Notes: generated by a model not told the origin, from the letters alone. DNA of 64,000 bases from Pseudomonas moorei (GCF_008801475.1 NZ_VZPP01000012.1:124001-188000), one strand, 5' to 3'; positions 35,937 to 45,171 are shown, numbered from the stretch's first letter. A program made the numbers and translations.

Positions 35937-36059
35937 TTTGTGGCGAGGGCGCTTGCTCCCGTTCGGCGGCGAAGCCGTCGCAATACCTGGTGGCAAGGTG
36001 AGGCTGTAGGAATGGGGCCGCTTTGCAGTCCGGCGGGAGCAAGCTCCCTCGCCACAAAG
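35937..36059. repeat. Inverted repeat pair, second REP family
   Basis: Arms TTTGTGGCGAGGGCGCTTGC (from 35938) and GCAAGCTCCCTCGCCACAAA (to 36059) are inverted. The sequence differs from the TGTGGGAGC family elsewhere in the window. Confidence 0.75.
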
Positions 36060-36200
36060 TGTGCCAATCCAAACCAATCGTCAGTTTCTAATTCCCGCTT
36101 TTAAACCTTTTGCTTTTTATGTGTTCTAGTTATCACTCGGCGGTTTGCGAAGTGGGATATGCGCCACTAAACTGCCATCACTGATACCGAGCATACAATT

Positions 36201-36506
36201 ATGCGTATAGACGGCATTTCTTCTCAGTCCTACCCCATCAAGCGCAAGCCTCGTAAAGGCCATGTGGTGGAAGACGAGTCCGTCGATATCGACGGTGAGC
36301 TGGAATTTCCGTCCGAAGAGCAACTGGCCGCCCGAGCCGCCAGAGCCTCCGCACAAAAACTGAGCAATCTCCCTGCCCGTCAGCAAGACATGATTTACCA
36401 CCGTGCCATGAGCAAAAGTGTGGCGATGGCTTTGGCCAGCTACTTGAGCACCGCCGGTTTTGTCGATTGGGATGCCGAAGTACTGGGTCTCGACCTGTAC
36501 ATCTGA
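36201..36506 (+). CDS. Conserved hypothetical protein (101 aa)
   Basis: No family recognised. The N-terminal 60 residues are charged and probably flexible (KRKPRKGHVVEDESVDIDGELEF); the C-terminal 40 (RAMSKSVAMALASYLSTAGFVDWD) are probably helical. Its stop codon overlaps the next start codon (TGATG), so it is coupled to the DUF72 gene. Ribosome binding site weak. Confidence 0.72.
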   Translation: MRIDGISSQSYPIKRKPRKGHVVEDESVDIDGELEFPSEEQLAARAARASAQKLSNLPARQQDMIYHRAMSKSVAMALASYLSTAGFVDWDAEVLGLDLYI

Positions 36507-37366
36507 TGATGCTGCCGTACTACCTCGGATGCCCGTCCTGGAGCGAAAACGCCTGGCGTGAGTATCTGTATCCGGCGGACGCCAAGCCCGCCGAGTTTCT
36601 GAGTCTGTATTCCCAAGTGTTCAACGCTGTGGAAGGCAACACGACCTTCTACGCCAGCCCGGCTGCCACCACCGTGCAGCGCTGGGCCGAAACCCTGCCC
36701 GAACACTTTCGCTTCACCGCCAAGTTCCCCGGCGACATCAGTCATGGCGGCGACCTGCGTGAACAACTGACCGCCGCCGAAACCTTCACGCAGTTGCTCA
36801 GCCCGCTCGGCGCGCGGGTAGCGCCGTTGTGGTTGCAGCTATCGAAGAGCTTTACACCGCAACGCTTGCCCGAGTTGGCGGGTTTTATCGATGCCCTTGA
36901 GCGACCACTGGCGGTGGAAGTGCGGCATGACGCCTTTTTCGCCAAGGGTGACAGCGAACGCGAGCTCAACCGCCTGTTGCTGGATCGCGGCGTCGAGCGC
37001 ATTTGTCTCGATTCGCGCGCGCTGTTCAGTTGCACATCGACCGACCCTTCGGTGCTGCACGCCCAATCGAAAAAGCCGCGGGTCCCACCCCGTCCGGCGG
37101 CGTTCACGCAATGTCCCCAGGTGCGCTTCATCGGCCATCCGCAGTTGGAAGCCAACGATCCGTTTCTGCTGCCCTGGGTGGAGAAAATTGCCCTGTGGAT
37201 CGAAGAGGGGCGCACGCCTTATATCTTCCTGCACACCGCCGACAACGTGTTGGCGGCGAAACTGGCGCAGCGGTTTCACGCCAGATTGATGTTGCGTCTA
37301 CCTGGCTTGCCGCCGCTGCCTGAGCTATACAGAGAACCCGCTGCCGAGCAACTTGGCCTGCTCTGA
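36506..37366 (+). CDS. DUF72 family protein (YecE-like)
   Basis: 286 residues of the DUF72 TIM-barrel-like family. Typical blocks are GCPSWSENAWREYLYP near the N-terminus, FNAVEGNTTFYASP, FRFTAKFPGDISH and IFLHTADNVLAAKLAQRF near the C-terminus. Function in bacteria is not established. Of two adjacent ATGs the first, at 36506, overlaps the upstream TGA. It may be cotranscribed with the enzyme gene that starts 33 bases downstream. Confidence 0.87.
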   Translation: MMLPYYLGCPSWSENAWREYLYPADAKPAEFLSLYSQVFNAVEGNTTFYASPAATTVQRWAETLPEHFRFTAKFPGDISHGGDLREQLTAAETFTQLLSPLGARVAPLWLQLSKSFTPQRLPELAGFIDALERPLAVEVRHDAFFAKGDSERELNRLLLDRGVERICLDSRALFSCTSTDPSVLHAQSKKPRVPPRPAAFTQCPQVRFIGHPQLEANDPFLLPWVEKIALWIEEGRTPYIFLHTADNVLAAKLAQRFHARLMLRLPGLPPLPELYREPAAEQLGLL

Positions 37367-37399
37367 AGCGGATTCGTTCGCCTTTTCAGGAGCCTGCCA

Positions 37400-38221
37400 A
37401 TGGACGCACAAACCCTTCGAGCCCAAGCCTTCAAAGCCCTGCACGAGCGCAAAGGCGCTTTCGTGATTCCCAATCCGTGGGACGCCGGTTCAGCAAAAAT
37501 GCTCGCCAGCCTGGGCTTCGAGGCGTTGGCGACCACCAGTGCCGGTTATGCGTTTTCCAGGGCGCGTCCCGATGGCGGGTTGACCCTCGACGAAACCCTG
37601 TTGAACGTTCAGGCGATTGTCGCGGCCAGTGATTTGCCAGTCGCAGTCGATCTGGAAAACGGCTTTGCCGACAATCCGGCCGAATGCGCGACGAGTATTT
37701 TGCGGGCGGCGCAAGTGGGGGCGGTCGGTGGCTCGATCGAAGACGCCACCGGGCGTGAAGAGGGCCCGATCTACTGCTTCGAACATGCCGTGGCACGCAT
37801 CGAAGCCGCCGTTGCCGCCGCCCGTAGCTTGCCGTTTCCGTTCACGCTGACCGCGCGGGCCGAGAACTTTCTGCACGGCAATCCCGACCTGGCCGATACC
37901 ATTCGCCGCTTGCAGGCGTTTGCCGAGGCCGGTGCCGACGTCCTGTATGCGCCGGGCCTGCGCAGCGCCGAAGACGTATTGGCGGTGGTCCGCGCCGTGG
38001 CGCCGAAACCGGTCAACGTATTGATGTCCGGCGGCCTGAAGTTATCGGTCGAGCAGTTGAGTGAGATGGGCGTTAAACGGATCAGTGTCGGTTCGGCGCT
38101 GGCATTGGCAGCCTATGGCGAGTTCTTCCGGGCCGCCCAGGAGATCCGCGATTCGGGGACGTTCGGCTTCACGTCGCGCTCCATGCCGTTCCAGCAGGCC
38201 AATTCATTGTTCAAGGACTGA
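37400..38221 (+). CDS. Isocitrate lyase/PEP mutase family enzyme
   Basis: 273-residue TIM-barrel enzyme. Seen: IPNPWDAGSAKMLASLGFEALATTSAG near 23, metal-binding DLENGF near 88, SIEDATG near 115 and the TARAENFL segment near 150. The classic isocitrate-lyase KKCGH catalytic loop is absent, pointing to an oxaloacetate decarboxylase, methylisocitrate-lyase-like or phosphonate-type C-C/P-C lyase branch. AGGAG lies 7 bases before the ATG. Substrate not assignable from sequence. Confidence 0.85.
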   Translation: MDAQTLRAQAFKALHERKGAFVIPNPWDAGSAKMLASLGFEALATTSAGYAFSRARPDGGLTLDETLLNVQAIVAASDLPVAVDLENGFADNPAECATSILRAAQVGAVGGSIEDATGREEGPIYCFEHAVARIEAAVAAARSLPFPFTLTARAENFLHGNPDLADTIRRLQAFAEAGADVLYAPGLRSAEDVLAVVRAVAPKPVNVLMSGGLKLSVEQLSEMGVKRISVGSALALAAYGEFFRAAQEIRDSGTFGFTSRSMPFQQANSLFKD

Positions 38222-38243
38222 ACAGCGCAGGTGTCGCTGAGGG

Positions 38244-38864
38244 TCAGGCGGCCAGACGCAGGTTTTGCAGGATGATCGGCCGTGCCCAGCCGTTATCGAA
38301 GTCGAGTTGCTTCTGTTGCTCGATCAGTTCTTCGGGGGAGAAGGGCGGGAAAGGCTTGTCCAGCAGGTCGAGATCAAACTCGGCGATCGGCAGGTGCAGG
38401 GGACGCGGTTGCGGCGCGGGACCGGCAGCTGGCACAGGTTGACCGGCGGTCAACACGATCGGACGAACCCAGCCACTTTCGAAGTCCTGCTGTTTCTGCT
38501 GGGCGGCGATTTCTTCCGGCGGGAACGGTGGGAACGGCTTGTCGGCCAGGTCCATTTCAAACTCGGCGATCGGCAGGAACAGCGGCTCGGGCGGGCGTAC
38601 CACGTTGTCTTTCACGTCGCACTCGCGCTGGGAAACGATGTGCGCCAGCAGGTCGCTGCCAACGGTGGGCTCAACCGGGCTTTCGAGATCGACCGGTGGA
38701 AAGTTGAGAGATTGCGGCAGCACATCACCCGACTGATCGGACAGCGCACGGGCAAAGAAATCCTGCCAGATGTGACTGACACCGCTCAGTGCCTGGGTAT
38801 TTCGCAGGTTGTAATTGCCGTAGGGCGAGATAAAACCTGTGATTGTGGGTTGAATGTCTGACAT
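38244..38864 (-). CDS. Hypothetical protein with a duplicated ~45-residue module
   Basis: 206 residues, no known family. Residues 1-85 are unique. Two copies of a module follow: LPIAEFEMDLADKPFPPFPP with EEIAAQQKQQDFESGWVRPI (about 97-136) and LPIAEFDLDLLDKPFPPFSP with EELIEQQKQLDFDNGWARPI (about 160-199), joined by a Pro/Ala linker. About three quarters of positions are identical between copies. No signal peptide or membrane segment. It diverges from rsmJ across 93 bases. The Pro-Phe-Pro-Pro-Phe core suggests a binding motif rather than an enzyme; function unknown. Confidence 0.78.
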   Translation of the reverse strand: MSDIQPTITGFISPYGNYNLRNTQALSGVSHIWQDFFARALSDQSGDVLPQSLNFPPVDLESPVEPTVGSDLLAHIVSQRECDVKDNVVRPPEPLFLPIAEFEMDLADKPFPPFPPEEIAAQQKQQDFESGWVRPIVLTAGQPVPAAGPAPQPRPLHLPIAEFDLDLLDKPFPPFSPEELIEQQKQLDFDNGWARPIILQNLRLAA

Positions 38865-38957
38865 TTCTCTCGGTCGACGCTCAGCTCTGGCAAAATGCTC
38901 GATAGTTTTGTTATCGGCAGTTTTTGCCGATCATTAATTTTTTGAGCGTGTTTTCCG

Positions 38958-39740
38958 ATGATTGATCAACCCGCGGCCTGCCGCATTCATGTCGAGGCCC
39001 TGGACGCGGCGTTCGAGCCGCAAGCCGAGCAGTGGGCCGAGCGCCTGGGCCTGCCATTGCAGGTGGCCGACGGCGAGTTTGTCTTGCAGGTGGGCGAGCA
39101 GGGTTTGCAGCTGCAACAACTGGGACCGGATGCGCCGGGGCCGGTGCGAGTTGATTTCGTCGAGGGTGGCGCGGCTCACCGTCGGTTATACGGGGGTGGC
39201 AGCGGGCAGATGATCGCCAAGGCCGTTGGCATCGCTCAGGGCGTGCGTCCACGTGTACTGGATGCCACGGCAGGGCTGGGCAAGGATGCATTCGTGCTGG
39301 CCAGCCTGGGTTGCGAGATGAGCCTGATCGAGCGTCAGCCGCTGATCGGCGCCTTGCTCGAAGATGGTCTGGCCCGCGGCGCGGAAGATTTCGACGTGGC
39401 GCCGATCGTGGCGCGCATGCGTTTGCTCAAGGGCAACTCCATCGATGTGATGCGCAACTGGGAAGGCGAGCCACCGCAGGTGATCTACCTCGACCCGATG
39501 TTCCCGCACCGTGAGAAAACCGCATTGGTGAAAAAGGAAATGCGCCTGTTCCGGCCGCTGGTGGGCGATGACCCGGACGCGCCGGCACTGCTTGAAGCGG
39601 CGTTGGCGCTGGCCAGCCATCGGGTGGTGGTCAAGCGACCGCGCAAGGCGCCGTGCATTGAAGGGCCCAAGCCCAGTCATGCGCTGGATGGCAAATCCAG
39701 TCGGTATGACATCTATCCGAAGAAGGCGCTCAAGCCTTAA
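38958..39740 (+). CDS. rsmJ: 16S rRNA (guanine1516-N2)-methyltransferase
   Basis: 260 residues. SAM-dependent methyltransferase of the RsmJ/YhiQ family: YGGGSGQMIAKAVG near 76, SAM-binding VLDATAGLGKDAFVLASLGC near 101, catalytic-type YLDPMFPHREKTALVKKEMR near 178 and VVVKRPRKAP near 225. Modifies G1516 of 16S rRNA. Length is as expected for the family. Confidence 0.94.
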   Translation: MIDQPAACRIHVEALDAAFEPQAEQWAERLGLPLQVADGEFVLQVGEQGLQLQQLGPDAPGPVRVDFVEGGAAHRRLYGGGSGQMIAKAVGIAQGVRPRVLDATAGLGKDAFVLASLGCEMSLIERQPLIGALLEDGLARGAEDFDVAPIVARMRLLKGNSIDVMRNWEGEPPQVIYLDPMFPHREKTALVKKEMRLFRPLVGDDPDAPALLEAALALASHRVVVKRPRKAPCIEGPKPSHALDGKSSRYDIYPKKALKP

Positions 39741-39754
39741 TACTGGGTTGCCCC

Positions 39755-39821
39755 CATCGCGAGCAGGCTCGCTCCCACAGGTTCTCCTCTGACCCTGTGG
39801 GAGCGAGCCTGCTCGCGATGG
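39755..39821. repeat. Tight inverted REP pair
   Basis: Two intact arms (CATCGCGAGCAGGCTCGCTC... and reverse complement) with only about 15 bases between them, between the convergent genes rsmJ and mexL. It could also act as a terminator-like structure. Confidence 0.88.
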
Positions 39822-39846
39822 CGTCTACCAGAACACTACAAATCTC

Positions 39847-40491
39847 TCACACGGGATCAGGCCGATAAGCCCGCATAAACAACCCCACCACTTCCCGCAC
39901 ATGGCTCTCCGCCGCCTCGCCCACCGGCGGTTCACCGCAGCCATATAGCAAACGAAAATTCCCCGCCCCCTTGAGCAGGCAGAAGAAGTGCTCGGCCGCA
40001 TTGTGCGGTTTGTCGATGCTCAACACGCCACTGTCGTCTATTCGGGTCAACAGACGCTCCATGCCCTGCAACATGCGCTGTGGCCCGGCCTCGAAGAAAA
40101 TCTGCGAGAGCTTCGGGTCCTGACTGCCCAGGGTCATCATCAACCGGTGCAGGTTCACCGACTCGTCGCTGTTGATCAGCTGATGAAACCCGCGCGCGAT
40201 ATTCAGCAGCACCGTTTCCACCGCCACGCCTTGCGGCAGTTCGAAGAACAGCGGCGGCAATTGCTCCTCGCACTTGGCCATCACGGCGGCGGAGAACAGC
40301 GTCTCCTTGTCGTTGAAGTGGCTATAGACCGTCAGCTTCGACACACCGGCCTCGGCTGCGACGGCGTCCATGCTGGTGCTGGCGTAACCCTTGCTCAAAA
40401 ACAGCGTTTTCGCCGCATCGAGGATCGCCTGGCGCTTGGCCAGATCCTTGGGGCGGCCTGGGCCGCTGGGTGCTGAAAGATTGTTCGGCAT
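39847..40491 (-). CDS. mexL: MexL-type TetR repressor of the divergent efflux operon
   Basis: 214 residues. TetR helix-turn-helix at about 18-65 (RQAILDAAKTLFLSKGYASTSMDAVAAEAG, VSKLTVYSHFNDKETLF) followed by a C-terminal ligand-binding domain. It is divergent from mexJK across 93 bases containing a perfect palindrome. The length and the mexL-mexJ-mexK arrangement match P. aeruginosa, where MexL represses mexJK and itself. Symbol assigned by homology and context. Confidence 0.78.
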   Translation of the reverse strand: MPNNLSAPSGPGRPKDLAKRQAILDAAKTLFLSKGYASTSMDAVAAEAGVSKLTVYSHFNDKETLFSAAVMAKCEEQLPPLFFELPQGVAVETVLLNIARGFHQLINSDESVNLHRLMMTLGSQDPKLSQIFFEAGPQRMLQGMERLLTRIDDSGVLSIDKPHNAAEHFFCLLKGAGNFRLLYGCGEPPVGEAAESHVREVVGLFMRAYRPDPV

Positions 40492-40503
40492 ATTCGCTTT
40501 TAT

Positions 40504-40547
40504 TACTGGACTGGTCAGTTTGCTATTAATAACATACTGGCCAGTAT
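40504..40547. promoter_or_regulatory. Probable MexL operator
   Basis: ATACTGGCCAGTAT at 40534-40547 is a perfect 14-base palindrome. A second, imperfect copy (TACTGGACTGGTCAGT, about 40504-40519) lies 14 bases away. Placed between divergent mexL and mexJ starts, they are the natural binding sites for the TetR dimer. Confidence 0.75.
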
Positions 40548-40584
40548 AAATATTCCAAGCACTATTAGCGAAAGGTCCTTCACC

Positions 40585-41685
40585 ATGTTCCGCTATGCCT
40601 TGCCCCTCGCGTTGCCAGTCAGTCTGGCGTTTTTATTGTCTGCGTGCGGTCACGAAGAGGCGCCCCAAATCAGCATTCGTCCGGCCATGGTGGTTCAGCC
40701 AGAGCCTTCGGCGCAGGCGATGGAAAGCTATCCCGGTGAAGTTCGTGCCCGCTATGAGCCCGACCTGGCGTTCCGGATTGGCGGTAAAGTCAGCCGACGA
40801 CTGGTCGAAGAGGGGCAGCGGGTCAAGGCCGATCAACCGCTGGCAGAGCTCGATCCCCAGGACGTTCGCCTGCAACTGGAGGCCACCCGTGCCCAAGTCG
40901 CCGCCGCCGAAGCCAACCTCAACCTGGTACGTTCCGAACGCGATCGTTACAAGACCCTGATGGACCGTCAGCTGGTCAGTCGTTCGCAGTACGACAACGC
41001 CGAAAACCTCTATCGATCCGGTGAGGCACGCCTCAAGCAGATCAAAGCCGAGTTCAACGTCTCGACCAACCAGGCCAGCTATGCCGTGCTGCGTGCGCCG
41101 CAGGACGGGGTGGTGGCCAAGCGTGCCGTAGAAGTCGGGCAGGTAGTGGCGGCCGGGCAAACCGTGTTTACCCTGGCCACCGATGGCGAGCGTGAAGTGT
41201 TGATCAGCCTGCCGGAACAGAGCTTCGGCCGCTTCAAGGTCGGGCAGCCAGTTTCGGTGGAGCTGTGGACGCAACCCGATCAACGCTTCGCCGGGCATAT
41301 CCGCGAACTGTCGCCGGCCGCCGATCCAAAATCCCGCACCTTTGCCGCTCGCATCGCCTTCACCGGCGGCAAGGTCCCTGCCGAGCTGGGCCAGAGCGCC
41401 CGAGTGTTTGTGCAGACCGCTGAGGTGATCCCGCTGTCCGTGCCGCTTTCGGCGTTGACCGCGGAAAATGGCGTGACCTACGTCTGGGTGGTCAGCGCCA
41501 ACAATACGTTGAAGAAGACCCCTGTGCGGGTCGGTGCCTTCGGTGAGAAGACCGTCCCGGTGCTCGAAGGTCTCAATGCCAGCGACTGGGTCGTGGCCGC
41601 TGGCGTCCATGTGCTTCTCGACGGGCAGCATGTGCGCCCGGTGGATCGCTCCAACCGCGTGGTCAATCTGGCGGACAAGGAGTAA
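40585..41685 (+). CDS. mexJ: RND efflux periplasmic adaptor (MexJ)
   Basis: 366 residues. Lipoprotein signal with lipobox LLSAC (C21). Membrane-fusion-protein layout: beta-barrel and lipoyl half-motifs (YEPDLAFRIGGKVSRRLVEEG near 55 and LRAPQDGVVAKRAVEVGQVV near 170) flank a helical hairpin (about 100-150). AAAGGT precedes the ATG. It links the inner-membrane pump MexK to an outer-membrane channel. Operon with mexK, six bases apart. Confidence 0.85.
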   Translation: MFRYALPLALPVSLAFLLSACGHEEAPQISIRPAMVVQPEPSAQAMESYPGEVRARYEPDLAFRIGGKVSRRLVEEGQRVKADQPLAELDPQDVRLQLEATRAQVAAAEANLNLVRSERDRYKTLMDRQLVSRSQYDNAENLYRSGEARLKQIKAEFNVSTNQASYAVLRAPQDGVVAKRAVEVGQVVAAGQTVFTLATDGEREVLISLPEQSFGRFKVGQPVSVELWTQPDQRFAGHIRELSPAADPKSRTFAARIAFTGGKVPAELGQSARVFVQTAEVIPLSVPLSALTAENGVTYVWVVSANNTLKKTPVRVGAFGEKTVPVLEGLNASDWVVAAGVHVLLDGQHVRPVDRSNRVVNLADKE

Positions 41686-41691
41686 TCCCCG

Positions 41692-44600
41692 ATGGGCTTC
41701 AATCTTTCCGAATGGGCGCTGCGTAACCGCCAGATCGTACTGTTCCTGATGCTGTTGCTGGCAATCGTTGGTGCACTGTCCTACACCAAGCTCGGTCAAA
41801 GCGAAGACCCGCCGTTTACCTTCAAGGCCATGGTGATCCGCACCAACTGGCCGGGGGCGACGGCGCAGGAAGTCTCGCGTCAGGTGACCGAGCGCATCGA
41901 AAAGAAACTGATGGAAACCGGCGAGTACGAGCGCATCGTGTCGTTCTCCCGTCCGGGTGAATCCCAGGTGACGTTCATCGCGCGCGACTCCATGCACTCG
42001 GTGGAAATCCCGGACCTCTGGTATCAGGTACGCAAGAAGGTCAGCGACATCCGCCATACCCTGCCACCGGGCATCCAGGGGCCATTTTTCAACGATGAGT
42101 TCGGTACTACCTTCGGCAATATCTACGCCTTGACCGGCGAAGGATTCGACTACGCCGTGCTCAAGGACTACGCCGACCGCATTCAAATCCAGCTGCAGCG
42201 GGTCAAGGATGTGGGCAAGGTTGACCTGCTCGGGTTGCAGGATGAAAAAATCTGGATCGAGCTTTCCAACGTCAAGCTTGCCACCCTTGGCTTGCCGTTG
42301 GCGGCGGTGCAACAGGCGCTTGAAGAACAGAACGCGGTGTCCACCGCCGGCTTCTTTGAAACCAGCAGCGAGCGATTGCAGCTACGGGTATCGGGGAATT
42401 TTCAGACAGTCGATGAGATAAAGAACTTTCCGATACGGGTCGGGGATCGCACCTTCCGCATCTCCGATGTGGCTGACGTACGCCGCGGTTTCAACGATCC
42501 TCCCGCACCGCGCATGCGCTTCATGGCTGAAGATGCGATTGGTCTGGCCGTGGCCATGAAAGATGGTGGCGACATCCTGGTGCTGGGCAAAGCCCTGGAA
42601 GTCGAGTTCGCCCGCATCCAGAAAAACCTTCCGGCCGGCATGCAGTTGCGCAAGGTGTCGGACCAGCCCGCCGCGGTGAAAACCGGCGTCGGTGAGTTCG
42701 TTCAGGTGCTGGTGGAAGCCTTGGTGATTGTGCTGCTGGTGAGTTTTTTCTCTCTCGGCGTGCGCACGGGCATGGTGGTCGCCCTGGCGATTCCGCTGGT
42801 GTTGGCAATGACCTTCGCCTGCATGTATTACCTGGGGATCGGCCTGCACAAGATTTCCCTCGGCGCGCTGGTGCTGGCGTTGGGTTTGCTGGTGGACGAC
42901 GCGATCATCGCCGTGGAAATGATGGCGATCAAAATGGAGCAAGGCTTCGATCGCATAAAAGCCGCCAGCTACGCCTGGACCAGCACCGCCTTCCCCATGC
43001 TGACCGGCACGCTGATCACCGCCGCCGGCTTCCTGCCGATTGCCACCGCGCAATCGGGTACGGGCGAATACACCCGCTCGATCTTCCAGGTGGTGACGAT
43101 CGCGCTGCTCGCCTCCTGGGTGGCCGCTGTGGTTTTCGTACCGTATCTGGGGGAAAAACTCCTGCCGGACCTGGCGAAAATTCACGCAGCCAAACACGGC
43201 ACGGGCCAGCCCGACCCTTATGGAACGCCGTTCTATCAGCGCGTCAGACGTCTGGTGGAGTGGTGTGTGCGCTGGCGTAAAACCGTTATCGCCTTGACCG
43301 TGGTGTTGTTCATTGCCTCCATCGTGCTGTTCCGCTTTGTGCCGCAGCAGTTCTTTCCGGCCTCCGGGCGACTGGAGTTGATGGTCGACCTGAAACTGGC
43401 CGAAGGCGCTTCCCTGAGCAATACCACCGAGGAGGTCAAACGCCTCGAAGCGCTGCTTAAGGACAAAGCCGGAATCGATAACTACGTGGCTTACGTCGGC
43501 ACCGGCTCGCCGCGTTTTTACCTGCCACTGGACCAGCAACTTCCCGCAGCGAGCTTCGCCCAGTTTGTCGTCCTGGCCAAGACCATCGAGGAGCGTGAAG
43601 CGCTGCGCACCTGGCTGATCGACACCCTCAATGAACAATTCCCGGCCCTGCGCTCGCGGGTTACGCGCCTGGAAAACGGCCCGCCAGTTGGTTATCCGGT
43701 GCAGTTCCGCGTGACCGGTGAACACATTGAGGAAGTCCGCGCACTGGCTCGCAAAGTCGCGGCCAAGGTTCGCGAAAATCCGCACGTGGTCAATGTCCAC
43801 CTGGACTGGGAAGAACCGAGCAAAGTCGTGTATCTGAACGTCGATCAGGACCGCGCTCGTGCATTGGGCGTGAGCACGGCGAACCTGTCGAAGTTCCTGC
43901 AAAGTTCACTGACCGGCTCCAGTGTCAGCCAGTACCGCGAAGACAACGAGTTGATCGAGATCCTGCTGCGCGGCACCTTGCATGAACGCAGCGAACTGTC
44001 GTTGCTGCCAAGCCTGGCGGTGCCGACCGATAACGGTCGTAGCGTGGCCCTGTCGCAGATCGCAACACTGGAATACGGCTTTGAGGAAGGCGTGATCTGG
44101 CACCGTAACCGTTTGCCCAACGTGACGGTTCGCGCCGACATTTATGGCAAGGAGCAACCGGCGACCCTGGTGCAGCAGATCTTGCCGACCCTCGATCCGA
44201 TTCGCGCGGAACTGCCTGACGGCTATTTGCTGGATGTCGGCGGTACGGTGGAGGACTCGGCACGCGGGCAGAACTCGGTCAAGGCTGGCGTACCGCTGTT
44301 CATCGTGGTCGTGCTGACGTTGCTGATGCTGCAACTGCGCAGTTTTTCTCGCACGGCGATGGTGTTTCTGACAGCGCCCTTGGGGCTGATCGGGGTGACC
44401 CTGTTCCTGATGGTGTTCCGGCAGCCGTTCGGGTTTGTCGCGATGCTCGGGACGATCGCATTGTCAGGGATGATCATGCGTAACTCGGTGATTCTGGTGG
44501 ATCAGATCGAGCAGGACATCGCGGCCGGGCTCAAGCCATGGCAGGCGATTATCGAGGCGACGGTGCGGCGGTTCCGACCGATTGTGCTGACCGCACTGGC

Positions 44601-44757
44601 GGCGGTGCTGGCGATGATTCCGCTGTCACGCAGCGTGTTTTTCGGGCCAATGGCGGTGGCGATCATGGGCGGGTTGATCGTGGCGACGGCGCTGACTTTG
44701 CTGTTTTTGCCAGCGTTGTATGCGGCTTGGTTCCGGGTCAGGAAAGAGTCGGTCTGA
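41692..44757 (+). CDS. mexK: RND multidrug efflux transporter (MexK)
   Basis: 1021 residues, 12 transmembrane segments with two large periplasmic loops. The proton-relay pair D402-D403 (LGLLVDDAIIAVEMM) in TM4 is intact; TM10 carries the Lys-free variant typical of this branch only partly, so the relay should be checked by alignment. AAGGAG lies 9 bases before the ATG. No outer-membrane factor gene follows: in P. aeruginosa MexJK borrows OprM or OpmH. Expected substrates by homology are triclosan and some antibiotics. Confidence 0.85.
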   Translation: MGFNLSEWALRNRQIVLFLMLLLAIVGALSYTKLGQSEDPPFTFKAMVIRTNWPGATAQEVSRQVTERIEKKLMETGEYERIVSFSRPGESQVTFIARDSMHSVEIPDLWYQVRKKVSDIRHTLPPGIQGPFFNDEFGTTFGNIYALTGEGFDYAVLKDYADRIQIQLQRVKDVGKVDLLGLQDEKIWIELSNVKLATLGLPLAAVQQALEEQNAVSTAGFFETSSERLQLRVSGNFQTVDEIKNFPIRVGDRTFRISDVADVRRGFNDPPAPRMRFMAEDAIGLAVAMKDGGDILVLGKALEVEFARIQKNLPAGMQLRKVSDQPAAVKTGVGEFVQVLVEALVIVLLVSFFSLGVRTGMVVALAIPLVLAMTFACMYYLGIGLHKISLGALVLALGLLVDDAIIAVEMMAIKMEQGFDRIKAASYAWTSTAFPMLTGTLITAAGFLPIATAQSGTGEYTRSIFQVVTIALLASWVAAVVFVPYLGEKLLPDLAKIHAAKHGTGQPDPYGTPFYQRVRRLVEWCVRWRKTVIALTVVLFIASIVLFRFVPQQFFPASGRLELMVDLKLAEGASLSNTTEEVKRLEALLKDKAGIDNYVAYVGTGSPRFYLPLDQQLPAASFAQFVVLAKTIEEREALRTWLIDTLNEQFPALRSRVTRLENGPPVGYPVQFRVTGEHIEEVRALARKVAAKVRENPHVVNVHLDWEEPSKVVYLNVDQDRARALGVSTANLSKFLQSSLTGSSVSQYREDNELIEILLRGTLHERSELSLLPSLAVPTDNGRSVALSQIATLEYGFEEGVIWHRNRLPNVTVRADIYGKEQPATLVQQILPTLDPIRAELPDGYLLDVGGTVEDSARGQNSVKAGVPLFIVVVLTLLMLQLRSFSRTAMVFLTAPLGLIGVTLFLMVFRQPFGFVAMLGTIALSGMIMRNSVILVDQIEQDIAAGLKPWQAIIEATVRRFRPIVLTALAAVLAMIPLSRSVFFGPMAVAIMGGLIVATALTLLFLPALYAAWFRVRKESV

Positions 44758-45171
44758 TCTTTGGGCGTGGCGGCCTTCGGGCCGACCAGGCTTTGGGGTG
44801 GTTGGGTACATATCCGTTGCTGTGGTGATGGCGGCTGGCGGTTTCGCCCTTACGGCGAGGCACTTTTTTCAAACGCCGGAGTGCCGGCCCAGCAAAAAGT
44901 ACCCAAAAAGGCTCGCCCCGAGCGTCCGGCCCCTCGCTGGGGCTCGGCGTTCCTTCGCTGCGGTATTCATCCAGGGACACTGCCCTCCGGTCTGCTTCGC
45001 GACGACCTACATGCAGCGTGTTCGACTGCGTCGAACGGCGCTGCGCGCCATTCCCCGGATGAACACCTCCACTCAGCCTCCCGAAGGGGCGGGTAGATCA
45101 AGAGCTGCAGGCGAGCTAACGCTCGCTGATGAGTGGTGATGAGCGGGTGGGTGTACGCCGACTTGCTTTTC
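44758..45171. repeat. Non-coding intergenic repeat common in pseudomonads
   Basis: No convincing gene in this segment; short frames on both strands overlap and none has a ribosome binding site. It contains GGCGGCCTTCGGGCCGACC, a TTTCGCCCTTACGGCGAG hairpin and an AAAGTACCCAAAAAGGCTCG stretch. I associate these with a repeated intergenic element that many Pseudomonas genomes carry and that is often mis-annotated as small proteins. That association is from memory. Confidence 0.55.
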
